Of a stretch of DNA of 13,695 nt, positions 5,800 through 13,608 are shown one piece after another; position 1 is the first letter of the stretch; each line of letters starts with the position of its first letter. Source of the DNA: Cyclobacteriaceae bacterium (GTDB lineage: Bacteria; Bacteroidota; Bacteroidia; Cytophagales; Cyclobacteriaceae); contig WGED01000294.1 in NCBI GenBank assembly GCA_015492915.1, forward strand, positions 1-13,695, in the 5' to 3' direction. A program made the position numbers and the translations under genes. The notes below the pieces were generated by a model that searched no databases, had not been told where the DNA came from, and worked only from the letters and a program-made list of their open reading frames with translations.

Positions 5800-7740
5800 C
5801 TATTTATTCCCCACCGTGATGCCGGGCCAGTCGTCGGTCCTGAACGGTGAGGCGGGCAGGCCGTTTTTGTTGTACAGGTTGCATTCCGGATTGTGCGCCC
5901 AGCCGTAACGCACCGCCACGGGCTCCTTCACCTTGTCACTACTCACATACACCTTGCCGCCAACTATTTGGGCATGAGCCCAATGGAATTTCCTGTCCTT
6001 GCCCGCAATCTGAAAACCTGTCAGCTTTTCACCTTTTTTCATGAGGCCCTTGCCCACATGGTCGAACGATATCCTTGCCTCGCCGTTTTTCACTTCCATC
6101 GATTTGTAAATCGGGCCTGAATACACGATATCCTGCCCGTAGGCGATCTTTTTGGCAGCCAGCGCCAGCCTGTGGCCCACATCCTGCTTGTTGCGCGGGT
6201 GGATGTCGAACATCTCACCGATATCGATGGTCACGGCCATGCCTGTGTTGGGCAGTCGCAGCGCCATCAGTTGTGCCTCACGAAGCTCCGCCCAGTCATC
6301 CTCGACGGGCTCTTCGGGGATATCCATGTAATTGGCAAGCTGCACGAAGAGAAACGGAAAATAATCCAGATCCCAGCGTACGCGCCAGTCCTCGATCATC
6401 GCCTGGAAGAGCGAGCGGTACTGGCAGGCGCGACCCGCATTGCTCTCGCCCTGGTACCATATCACCCCTTTCATACCGTAGGGGATGAGGGCGTACAACA
6501 TACCGTTAAAAAGGCTGGCGGGATAGTGGTGATAACTAACCGTTTCAGGAAATTCAGGCTCAATGCCGGATTTGTATTTCCATGGCCCTGCGAGGTTTTC
6601 GAGTACCGCGCCTCCCGGGGCATAGAGTTTCATGCGGTCTTCGGGCCCCAGAAAATTGGGCGAGGCCCATGCGTGGTACAGCCTGACGGTGATCACGTTG
6701 CGCCCTGCCTTCACCACTTTGGGTGGGATGGTAAATTCAGCAAAATAAGGCGACCAGACAGACCCGAGCTCTACACCGTTGAAATAAACCGTCGCGTTGT
6801 TGGAGAGGCGTCCGAGGTCCATTTTCAGCTCCTGACCCTTGTATTCTTTGGGGATATCGAGCACTTTCCTCAACCACACGACACCCCCAAGCTTTTCCTC
6901 CCAATTCGGCGCTATGACCACAGGCCAGTCCACAGAGCTGTAGCCGACTTTTTGTACACCTAACTCCAGCCCCTTGAATGAGTTTTTCATAATCTCACGT
7001 TTTTCCCTGGCTCGCTGCGCGTTGGTCTCAAGGTCATCTTCCCAATTCGACCCATTTTCCAATTCGATCACACGGTCTTTAAAATCCGGCAACGCTTTGA
7101 GCATCTCAGCGCTCGTCCATGCCTCGGCAGGCGTGCCGCCCCAGTTACAGTTGATCAGCCCGATGGGGACATTCAGGTCCTTATGAAGGTCGCGACCAAA
7201 GAAATAAGCAACTGCAGAAAAGTTCTGTGCTGTCTCAGGCGTGCATACTTCCCACACACCATCGTCCAGATCCTCCTTTGGTTCATAACCAACCCGCTTG
7301 GGTACATAAAACAACCTGATCTCGGGATAATTGGCATTCTGCACCTCTTCTTCCCCGTTCTTCGCCCTGACCAGCGGCCACTCCATGTTCGACTGCCCCG
7401 AGGCGATCCATACATCTCCGAAAAGGATATTTTTGAACTTTACTTCATTCTTACCTTTAATGGTCAGTTCATACGGTCCTCCGGCTTTGAAGACAGGCAG
7501 GACGATCTTCCATTTGCCGTCCGGACCTGCCACGGTAGAGATGCTGTTGCCGTTGATGGTCACGGTGATCTTTTCGTCTGGATCGGCCCAGCCCCACACA
7601 GGCGCATTGATGCCCCGTTGCAACACCATGTTATCTGAAAATATCTTTGCCGGCTTTACATTGGCCCAAAGGTTGACATTGATGAACACCATGCAGGCCG
7701 TCAAGGCCGCCATGGGTATTAAAAATTGTCTTTTTCTCAT
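5800..7740 (-). CDS. Secreted sialate O-acetylesterase-like SGNH esterase
   Basis: 646 residues. A signal peptide (about 1-26, hydrophobic core LIPMAALTACMVFINV) sends it to the periplasm or cell surface. The esterase core (SASA family, SGNH-type) is recognisable from 'GDVWIASGQSNMEWPL' (108-123) with the nucleophile Ser117, the Gly block 'NCNWGGTPAEAW' (197-208), the Asn-containing block 'VIWYQGESNAG' (426-436), and 'DIGEMFDIHPRNKQDVGHR' (506-524) with catalytic Asp512 and His514. All four SGNH blocks look intact. A lectin-like beta-sandwich insert resembling the sugar-binding domain of GH2 enzymes lies at about residues 280-360 ('VVWLRKVLDIP', 'ATVYFNGVELGSV'). Such enzymes remove O-acetyl groups from sialic acid or plant and algal polysaccharides. 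No glycan-utilisation neighbours (SusCD, glycoside hydrolases) are present in the window, so the substrate is open. Confidence 0.9.
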   Translation of the reverse strand: MRKRQFLIPMAALTACMVFINVNLWANVKPAKIFSDNMVLQRGINAPVWGWADPDEKITVTINGNSISTVAGPDGKWKIVLPVFKAGGPYELTIKGKNEVKFKNILFGDVWIASGQSNMEWPLVRAKNGEEEVQNANYPEIRLFYVPKRVGYEPKEDLDDGVWEVCTPETAQNFSAVAYFFGRDLHKDLNVPIGLINCNWGGTPAEAWTSAEMLKALPDFKDRVIELENGSNWEDDLETNAQRAREKREIMKNSFKGLELGVQKVGYSSVDWPVVIAPNWEEKLGGVVWLRKVLDIPKEYKGQELKMDLGRLSNNATVYFNGVELGSVWSPYFAEFTIPPKVVKAGRNVITVRLYHAWASPNFLGPEDRMKLYAPGGAVLENLAGPWKYKSGIEPEFPETVSYHHYPASLFNGMLYALIPYGMKGVIWYQGESNAGRACQYRSLFQAMIEDWRVRWDLDYFPFLFVQLANYMDIPEEPVEDDWAELREAQLMALRLPNTGMAVTIDIGEMFDIHPRNKQDVGHRLALAAKKIAYGQDIVYSGPIYKSMEVKNGEARISFDHVGKGLMKKGEKLTGFQIAGKDRKFHWAHAQIVGGKVYVSSDKVKEPVAVRYGWAHNPECNLYNKNGLPASPFRTDDWPGITVGNK

Positions 7741-7817
7741 ATCAGAAGAGTTTTATGTATTTCACCTCGATATCACTAAGATAACCATATACCTTCAATC
7801 ACGAAGCATCAATGGCT

Positions 7818-7840
7818 ATGAAAAATTGATGATTTTTCAT
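7818..7840. repeat. Short palindrome family, member 4, upstream of the esterase gene
   Basis: ATGAAAAAT and ATTTTTCAT form perfect 9-bp arms around TGATG. It lies 78 bp upstream of the esterase ATG, comparable to member 3, which lies 62 bp upstream of xseA. Confidence 0.65.
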
Positions 7841-7868
7841 GAATTCAAATGTTGAAGGTTTTCCTCGG

Positions 7869-7885
7869 CCTTGTTATTGACAAGG
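7869..7885. repeat. Short hairpin
   Basis: CCTTGT and ACAAGG are perfectly complementary around TATTG. It is followed within 13 bp by a second hairpin and then by palindrome member 5. Confidence 0.45.
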
Positions 7886-7897
7886 ACACAATCTCCC

Positions 7898-7914
7898 AGG
7901 CATTTGCAATGCCT
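7898..7914 (+). terminator. Hairpin resembling a weak terminator
   Basis: AGGCATT and AATGCCT form a perfect 7-bp stem with a 3-base loop, followed by TTCTCT. No rightward gene ends just upstream, so a terminator role is doubtful. It may belong to the repeat cluster instead. Confidence 0.3.
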
Positions 7915-7922
7915 TTCTCTGA

Positions 7923-7947
7923 CCATGAAAAAATGATGGTTTTTCAT
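7923..7947. repeat. Short palindrome family, member 5
   Basis: CCATGAAAAA and TTTTTCAT around ATGATGG. It matches member 3 (4131-4155) at every position except one (G for A in the right half). Confidence 0.65.
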
Positions 7948-8224
7948 TTCTTCTTGTGTGGCAGGACCGCGGAATGGCCAATTCCTGAGTTGCAGCCTTC
8001 CCAGAAAATCAGACGGGAGAGCTGATATTTTTCGCAGAATTTAGTAAAATAGGTGATCATCAATATGAATTTTCTCCCGGAATTAATAAACAAGGAAATT
8101 AATCAATATATCAGAAGATTGAAACCTATCTATTGTTCTCATACCACAACAGGAAAGGAGAGTTAATATCTGAAAGGCATCTGAAATGCAGTGACGTGAA
8201 TCACTATATAATCTTGTAAATAAA

Positions 8225-8413
8225 CCCAAAATTCTCAATAACCTTTCTATTCCGAGCCTAAATTACTTCAAAATCAGACACTTCGTTCACGTTTGATTCG
8301 TCACCATAAAGGTGCATTATGCTTCCTCATCAATCGTGCTGATTTTCTTCCCGCCCTGGCGGGACAAGTTGTACTTTAACCTCTCATAACGAAATCCTGG
8401 TGAGAATTTTGGG
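8225..8413 (+). mobile_element. 189-bp MITE-like element, copy 2
   Basis: Same length, ends and orientation as copy 1 (3836-4024), with six base differences by eye. It is flanked by the direct repeat ATAAA (8220-8224 and 8414-8418), which differs from the TTAAA around copy 1. Different duplicated targets at identical element ends show that each copy arrived by its own insertion. One difference (ATCAATCGTG for ATCAAACGTG) breaks an internal stem pair, so copy 2 may be the more decayed. It sits 34 bp beyond the stop codon of the LRR gene and could influence its 3' end. Confidence 0.87.
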
Positions 8414-8447
8414 ATAAATAATCAATTCCCCATCGAAATGTATCCAA

Positions 8448-11030
8448 TCAATAAAACAACACCTCCGTTTCCGGGTGGGCATCCTTGAAATCAGCAATCT
8501 TTTTAGGAGATATTTTGTTATTGAAGCACTTTACTTGTCTCAGATTTTCGAGGTTTATCAGTGCTTTGATTTGCTTCACCTTCGTCTTTGAGAAATCGAT
8601 GATTTCCAACTCATAAAGTCCTGAGACAGGCCCGAGATCCTTCACGTTCGTCCCCGAAATGTACAATTCCTTCAAGCCATTCAGCGAGGCTAACGGATCG
8701 AGCTTGGTGATGCGCGTATCGCTGAGGTCGAGCACCTCCAGCGTAGTAACGGCGGATAACGGTTCGATCTCCGCGATGGGATTGCCCGGACAGCGCAACA
8801 CTTTCAATTTTCTTAGCGCAGCAACAGGTTGCAATGAACTGATCCTTGTGTTTTTAAAAGTAAGCGACTGTAGCCTGGGCATCTCGGGCAGCAGGTCGAG
8901 TGTTCTGAAAGATGTGCCTTCGGCTTCCAGTTCCCGTTTGAGGGCGATACGGTGCAACTGCTCATTCGTGGGTCTTTCTTTTATATGTTCCTCAGACCTG
9001 AACATATCCTGCCAGGCGTCGTCCATATCGCCCCACCATTGCCGCAACTTTTCGGATTTGTAAACGACGATCGATTTATGTTCATCAAAATCCAAATCCA
9101 TGACATCCTCATCGGTCACCGCCGAATTTTCGAAATACGCAAAACCAAAACTCTCAAGCCTGTTCAGTGTCAAAAGATCTTTCACTTTCGTATCGTTAAA
9201 GATCAGTGAGTCCACGTATTTCAGAGAGCCTATCGGCGATATGTCATCCACGGAAGTATGAGAAAAATCCAATATCACAAGATTGGTCAGCTCCGAAACA
9301 GGTGACAGACCCGTGACTTCGGTTTTCGCCCCTTTGAGCACCTTGAGAAACGACAAATTTTTCACGGGCTCCATGTCAGCTACGGATGTGCCGGAGAAAT
9401 TGAGGGCCTCGAGTACGGGCATGTATTTCAATGGAGTGAGATCAAAAATCGTCGTTTTCCCATGAAGATCGATGCTTTCGATCTTCAGTATTCTGTGCAG
9501 GTCAATGGTATCACCAAAGTTAAGTTTGGATGCGATCAGTTCCCTCCACCCATCATCCAGCTTGTCCCAAAAATCAATGAGCTCGTCTGTCATGAATATC
9601 ACGTCGGTTTTTTGGTTCTTTTTGTAAAACCCGACAAAATCTTCGAGGTCCACTTTTGTATTGTCGGCATAAATGCCTTTCAGATTTTTCAGGCCTGCCA
9701 GCGGTTGAATATCACTGACTTCTGTATGCTCCATCACAACCACTACGAGCGATGATAACGCTGCCAGTGGTTTCACATCTTTCACTTTAGTGTATGAGAA
9801 ATCAATGATTTTCAGCCCCTTCAAAGTACCGATGGGTGAGAGGTCCTCCACACCGGTATTGGAAAACACAAGCTTTTCGAGTGCAGTGAGTTGCTTTATA
9901 AAGTTGAGGTCGACCAGGTTGGTGCTGGAGGCATCAAGTTCTTTCAAATGGGCAAGCTTACTGACCGGGGGCAAACTGTCGATCACCGTATTTGAAAGAT
10001 GCAACACCTCGAGATTGTCGAAATTCTCGATCACGGTGATGTTGGTGACGGGCGTGTTGTCGATGTACAATTCCTTTAATTGCCGGGAATATTTTAAGGG
10101 GCTTAGATCTTCAATTTTGGTATTTGAGCAATTCAAATACTCAAGCGTGGTCAGGTTTCTGATCGGAAAAAGATCGGTAATAGCCGATGAGGAGATGTCA
10201 AGCCAACGCAGATTTTTGAGCTGGATCAATGGCCTGAGGTCCGTGAGTTTTTCCGTGTGAGACAGGTTAAGCGTATCCTTGCTTGCAGCTTTTTTTACCA
10301 GGTCCAGCACCTTGATCGTGTCTTTGAATATCTGACCACCGATGTTGTAGGTCGAATCGGTAAAAGAATTGATCTCGTAGAGCCATACACCTTCCGCAAC
10401 AGCAATATCGGCTCCCAGCATAAGTTTCCACTGGATCGGTAGCCCCTCCCACCAAATGGTCAGCTCCATGTCGCGACTCAATTTGGTGGTGTAAATGCTG
10501 GCGATCTTTAATTCCTTTTTTTCTTCATCGACATTGATCTCGATATAGCGTTCCTGATCATTATTGATACTGTCACCCTGCACCGTGATACCGCTCAGGT
10601 TGCGCATCAGTTTGACCGTAAAAAACAGCTTTCCTTCATGATTGATATCCGGTGCTATATCCAGGATATTAAAACTGAACTTCACACGCTTAAAAAAGAA
10701 ATCGACATCTTTCAGGTACGCCTGCACGTCTTTGTTAGTGACCACGTCACGGCTGTCATCCAGGTCATCTTCAATCTGCACTTTATCATCCATGAATATC
10801 TTGAGATAAGTCTCATTGATAATTACATCCTTGTCCTGTGCACTCACCTCCAGATCGCCCAGCACATTGAGCACGTATTCAAGATAAGAGACCATCTGCT
10901 TGACTTCGGGCAATAAAGCATCCACCTTTTCCTTGTCGATCTTTTCCTGTGCAAACAGCGATAATGCCATCAACAGATTTAACAAAAAAATGGAGATAAA
11001 TCGCTTGATATCGCTCAGACTAATTCTCAT
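8448..11030 (-). CDS. Exported leucine-rich-repeat protein with three W-x6-W / LRR cassettes
   Basis: 860 residues, last gene of a four-gene operon, overlapping the previous gene by 11 bp. A signal peptide or anchor spans residues 1-28 (hydrophobic FISIFLLNLLMALSLFAQ). Residues 30-190 form an alpha-beta domain ('VSYLEYVLNVLGD', 'INETYLKIFMDDKVQIEDDL', 'VQAYLKDVDFFFKRVKFSF', 'RYIEINVDEEKKELKIASIY') that I recall as a recurrent N-terminal module of Bacteroidota exported proteins; NTF2-like fold is my inference. Three cassettes follow, each starting with a tryptophan linker: W194-x6-W201, W488-x6-W495, W666-x6-W673. The LRR blocks use 22-residue internalin-like units (L--L--L--LD-S-T-I-D-SP): about 8 units (262-460), 5 (529-638) and 6 (711-840). 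Blocks end in similar caps ('NQKTDVIFMTDEL', 'EHKSIVVYKSEKL', 'AHPETEVLFY'). It is probably a protein- or glycan-binding surface or periplasmic protein. No catalytic domain is visible. Confidence 0.85.
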   Translation of the reverse strand: MRISLSDIKRFISIFLLNLLMALSLFAQEKIDKEKVDALLPEVKQMVSYLEYVLNVLGDLEVSAQDKDVIINETYLKIFMDDKVQIEDDLDDSRDVVTNKDVQAYLKDVDFFFKRVKFSFNILDIAPDINHEGKLFFTVKLMRNLSGITVQGDSINNDQERYIEINVDEEKKELKIASIYTTKLSRDMELTIWWEGLPIQWKLMLGADIAVAEGVWLYEINSFTDSTYNIGGQIFKDTIKVLDLVKKAASKDTLNLSHTEKLTDLRPLIQLKNLRWLDISSSAITDLFPIRNLTTLEYLNCSNTKIEDLSPLKYSRQLKELYIDNTPVTNITVIENFDNLEVLHLSNTVIDSLPPVSKLAHLKELDASSTNLVDLNFIKQLTALEKLVFSNTGVEDLSPIGTLKGLKIIDFSYTKVKDVKPLAALSSLVVVVMEHTEVSDIQPLAGLKNLKGIYADNTKVDLEDFVGFYKKNQKTDVIFMTDELIDFWDKLDDGWRELIASKLNFGDTIDLHRILKIESIDLHGKTTIFDLTPLKYMPVLEALNFSGTSVADMEPVKNLSFLKVLKGAKTEVTGLSPVSELTNLVILDFSHTSVDDISPIGSLKYVDSLIFNDTKVKDLLTLNRLESFGFAYFENSAVTDEDVMDLDFDEHKSIVVYKSEKLRQWWGDMDDAWQDMFRSEEHIKERPTNEQLHRIALKRELEAEGTSFRTLDLLPEMPRLQSLTFKNTRISSLQPVAALRKLKVLRCPGNPIAEIEPLSAVTTLEVLDLSDTRITKLDPLASLNGLKELYISGTNVKDLGPVSGLYELEIIDFSKTKVKQIKALINLENLRQVKCFNNKISPKKIADFKDAHPETEVLFY

Positions 11031-11847
11031 AATAAATGTATTTGAGAAGCATTCCTTTCTGATCTTCCGGAATCTTTGAAATGTTGGAGATCAGCCATCC
11101 TGTATTATAACCGGGACGGTTAAATTCTTTGAGCTGAAAATACCAGTCTTTGATCTGGAAAAAATGGAAAGTGACATTTTGTATTGTCTCAAAAACCAGA
11201 TCGCCCTGTTTCACTTCATAGAGAAACAATGTCTTGAAATCAGGCCTGAAATCTTCATTAAAATAATATTCAACCGTATTCGGTTCGCGAAAAACCTTAA
11301 TGAGATTCATGAAATCGATCTCATGGCTCATAGGATGCAAAAACTTATGCATAGCCGACGAATCGGCGAAAAACATTTTTGAAAAAGGATAAAAATACAC
11401 ATTGTTGATGACCCACTTAATCCCCAGGTCTTCCTTCTCAAGCTCGAGAAAAAGCACCACTGTTCGGCTCTCTCCTTTATAGTTGAATTTCGCATCTACT
11501 TCGGCAAACCAACGCCCGCCGTAATAATCGAGAAATTCGGGGTGCGCATCGTCCGTAACATCTCTGATAAATTCTTCCTTCACCTGGTTGCTGATGTCGG
11601 GATTTTCATTGTCAAAGAGCATCCTGATGTATTTTGCCCGGTATTCCTTGTTATGGTAGTGCGGATCATTTTCGTAAATGCGTTTTCCTTCCAGGTCCTC
11701 TTCAGAATTAAATCTCCTGAAGAACTGGTTGATCTGTTTGGTCTCCGCATACATGAAATTCTCATCGCCCAGATGCTTACCGATATCCTGGGCAAAGGCA
11801 GAGAAAAACAGGAGTTGCAGAACGATAACCGCACCGGCTGTTTTCAT
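11020..11847 (-). CDS. Exported protein of unknown function (Bacteroidota-type)
   Basis: 275 residues from the ATG at 11845-11847, chosen because it gives a clean signal peptide (MKTAGAVIVLQLLFFSAFAQ). The frame is open further upstream to 11925, but that would hide the signal peptide and overlap the previous gene. The mature protein has a helical start, 'YAETKQINQFFRRFNSEED' (33-51), which I recall as a conserved segment in Bacteroidota hypothetical proteins. It continues with a strand-rich region ('GRWFAEVDAKFNYKGESRTV', 'VVLFLELEKEDLGIKWVINN') and a second alpha-beta half (165-275). It has no catalytic motif that I recognise. The gene starts 31 bp after its upstream neighbour and ends 11 bp inside the LRR gene, so the products are probably made together. 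A periplasmic location is inferred. Confidence 0.75.
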   Translation of the reverse strand: MKTAGAVIVLQLLFFSAFAQDIGKHLGDENFMYAETKQINQFFRRFNSEEDLEGKRIYENDPHYHNKEYRAKYIRMLFDNENPDISNQVKEEFIRDVTDDAHPEFLDYYGGRWFAEVDAKFNYKGESRTVVLFLELEKEDLGIKWVINNVYFYPFSKMFFADSSAMHKFLHPMSHEIDFMNLIKVFREPNTVEYYFNEDFRPDFKTLFLYEVKQGDLVFETIQNVTFHFFQIKDWYFQLKEFNRPGYNTGWLISNISKIPEDQKGMLLKYIYYEN

Positions 11848-11878
11848 GACAAAATGATTATTTTGGCAGAAGGGCATA

Positions 11879-12454
11879 TTATCCCGGCTTTGTCTCGGTG
11901 ACCCTGATGTCGCCGAGTAACACATCCCAGAATCCTATGAGCCTGCCATGGATTTGCGTCTGCTTGCGCTCTACATATACCGTGATATCTTTTTTGGTAG
12001 TATCGACATATTTGAGCCCGTCGTCTGATTCGCCGACAAAGCGCTGATAGATGGTGATTACGCCCACATAACGGCCATCCGGCTGCCGTACGAGATCGCT
12101 GATGTACTGTACATTGAACCATTCGATATTGACCCGGTCATAGTTGAGTGCCATGAGTCTTTGCAGATACTCCCTGATCCCGTAATACTTAATCTCCTTG
12201 CGATTGAGGGAAGAAACACCCATCTGACTGCCAGGAGCAAATAATTCGAGTGCACGCTCTATCACGCGATTGGCCTCTGAAAACGGCGTTTCCTTGTTAC
12301 CGATGATGCTTATGTATTTGCCGAGGTCTTTTACTTTTTCAAGCGCAAGGGAGTCTATAGCTTGTTTGCGTTCCGGGCTGATCTCCGGCTGAGCAAAAGC
12401 CACGGTGGAGATTACCGCCAAGGCCACACTCAAAAATATCTTTATATTTTTCAT
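11879..12454 (-). CDS. Exported small protein with NTF2-like domain (predicted)
   Basis: 191 residues from the ATG at 12452-12454, which gives the signal peptide MKNIKIFLSVALAVISTVAF plus AQ; an in-frame ATG at 12487 is less likely. The mature part begins with a helix and then 'DLGKYISIIGNKETPFSEAN' and 'RVIERALELFA' (43-73), 'IKYYGIREYLQRLMAL' (88-103) and a set of beta strands ('VGVITIYQRF', 'DITVYVERKQ', 'WDVLLGDIRVTE'). The helix-helix-strand order fits an NTF2-like cone fold, which is inference. The segment 'LGxYxxxIxN...ANRxIxxALxLFA...IRxYLxxL' is also present in the upstream lipoprotein, so the two are probably paralogues. No catalytic residues can be proposed. Confidence 0.75.
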   Translation of the reverse strand: MKNIKIFLSVALAVISTVAFAQPEISPERKQAIDSLALEKVKDLGKYISIIGNKETPFSEANRVIERALELFAPGSQMGVSSLNRKEIKYYGIREYLQRLMALNYDRVNIEWFNVQYISDLVRQPDGRYVGVITIYQRFVGESDDGLKYVDTTKKDITVYVERKQTQIHGRLIGFWDVLLGDIRVTETKPG

Positions 12455-12487
12455 TATTTCAGTATATATCATTTTATGAAAATTCAA

Positions 12488-13132
12488 CTATTTTTTGATC
12501 AGTTCCAGTTCGGTGATCTTGCCATTGGCATCATAGATCACGTTTTCGATCTTATTCCTGTTTATCTTCTGATCTTTCAGATATTCGAGGTATTTCCTGA
12601 TCGTCGTCGGCCTGTCATAGTCAACCGTGCCACCTGACTTGCTGATGATGATAAGCACCGGCACATCGTCTGACGCAAAAAGACCGAGTGCTTCGTCGAT
12701 GTAACGATTGGCTGTGGCAAGGTTCGGACTGTTAGCGATCAGATTGAAATAATCGCCTAATCCTTTGGGGCCTCCCTCACGCCGGAGCTGTTCTTCCCGC
12801 TCACGGGCCAGTCTTTCAGCCCTCTCTTTGGCAGCAAGAGCATCACGCTCACGCTTCAATTTTTCTTCAACTTTCACAATAAGCTGCTGCACCTCATCAT
12901 CCTGAATGTTCATATCCTTAATGGTCTTCAACCTTTGTTCCTTCTCATCCAGCGACAATCCCGAATTATCACTGAGTAATTCTTCAAGGTCAGCTTTGGC
13001 TTTGGCAATTTTTCTCGCTTCCGCGGCAGCGGCTTGCTCGGCAGCTAATTTTTTCTGGCTCTTGCAAGAAAATATTCCCACGCTCGCAAAAGCGATAAAG
13101 ATAAAAATGGTTAAATGATGAAAATTTCTCAT
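12488..13132 (-). CDS. Lipoprotein with coiled-coil and NTF2-like domain (predicted)
   Basis: 214 residues from the ATG at 13130-13132. The signal sequence ends in a lipobox 'GIFSC', so Cys23 should be lipid-modified and anchor the protein in a membrane. Residues 28-48 (Ala-, Lys- and Glu-rich) and 85-120 (Arg-, Glu- and Ala-rich) look like coiled-coil or extended charged helix. The C-terminal domain 'GLGDYFNLIANSPNLATANR' and 'YIDEALGLFA' followed by 'TIRKYLEYLKDQ' matches the domain of the next protein in spacing and key residues. An earlier in-frame ATG at 13177 would put 15 residues before the signal sequence and is rejected. It is the first gene of the operon and may anchor the complex. 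Confidence 0.8.
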   Translation of the reverse strand: MRNFHHLTIFIFIAFASVGIFSCKSQKKLAAEQAAAAEARKIAKAKADLEELLSDNSGLSLDEKEQRLKTIKDMNIQDDEVQQLIVKVEEKLKRERDALAAKERAERLAREREEQLRREGGPKGLGDYFNLIANSPNLATANRYIDEALGLFASDDVPVLIIISKSGGTVDYDRPTTIRKYLEYLKDQKINRNKIENVIYDANGKITELELIKK

Positions 13133-13229
13133 AGATCTATGTTCATTAGAAGTTTTAAATAAGCTTTTTGAATTCACCTGTTGTTTATGAAGAAAGGAGT
13201 GAAAAATCCCTCCTGCTTTTTAGAATGTA

Positions 13230-13260
13230 CAAAAATAGAAAAATTACCTTGCCCTTCATA
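13230..13260 (-). promoter_or_regulatory. Candidate promoter of the four-gene leftward operon
   Basis: On the minus strand, TATG (13257-13260), a 19-bp spacer and TATTTTTG (13230-13237) match the Bacteroidota consensus TTTG-N19-21-TAnnTTTG with one mismatch in the -33 box. The -7 box lies about 98 bp before the lipoprotein ATG, leaving a leader of roughly 90 bases. The leader contains a short inverted repeat (GGAGTG and CCCTCC around AAAAAT, 13197-13214). Confidence 0.45.
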
Positions 13261-13581
13261 TTTATTTTTACTTTACAATCCTTTTTACTCATCGTAAAAC
13301 GACATACTGTCATATAAGTTTGAACCTGCCTTTGATTTTGCATACCCGGCAATAAATACAAAGGAAAAATCATCATATACCCCGATTGTGAGAATGGAAA
13401 ATTAATCCCCAAAATGCCACTCAGCAGCATAGCCCGCAAAACCGAAGTGGCGCCAACCACCCTCCTGATCTACCTTGCTTCCCCGGGTGTGAAAAAAGGT
13501 AAAAATCTCATGGGATTCATCGAACAGGATTTTGACGAAATCATGGTAATATTATATTATAAAAATGGAACAGATACACAC

Positions 13582-13608
13582 AGAGGGGGCGGATCGACCA
13601 CCCCCTCT
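13582..13608. repeat. GC-rich hairpin
   Basis: AGAGGGGG and CCCCCTCT form a perfect 8-bp stem, extendable past one mismatch by GG/CC around ATCGA. No T-run follows on either strand, so it is not a typical intrinsic terminator. Confidence 0.45.

Larger units (their letters stand above)
7741..8447. other. 707-bp non-coding gap with hairpins and a 189-bp element
   Basis: I see no convincing gene. It contains palindrome member 4 (7818-7840), two hairpins (7869-7885 and 7898-7914), palindrome member 5 (7923-7947), a hairpin formed by AAAATCAGAC (8005-8014) and GCTGATATTTTTC (8021-8033), and the second 189-bp element (8225-8413). About 190 bp of AT-rich sequence at 8034-8219 shows nothing I can interpret. 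The 5' part must hold the promoter of the esterase gene; TATCTTAG on the minus strand near 7777-7784 is a weak -7 candidate. Confidence 0.75.

Noticed and set aside
6172..6963. Long rightward open frame (263 codons) opposite the esterase gene
   Set aside because: Antisense shadow of a clearly recognised SGNH esterase; no domain or signal seen.
11848..11925. Upstream start for the 275-residue exported protein
   Set aside because: It would place 26 polar residues before a complete signal peptide and overlap the previous gene by 47 bp.
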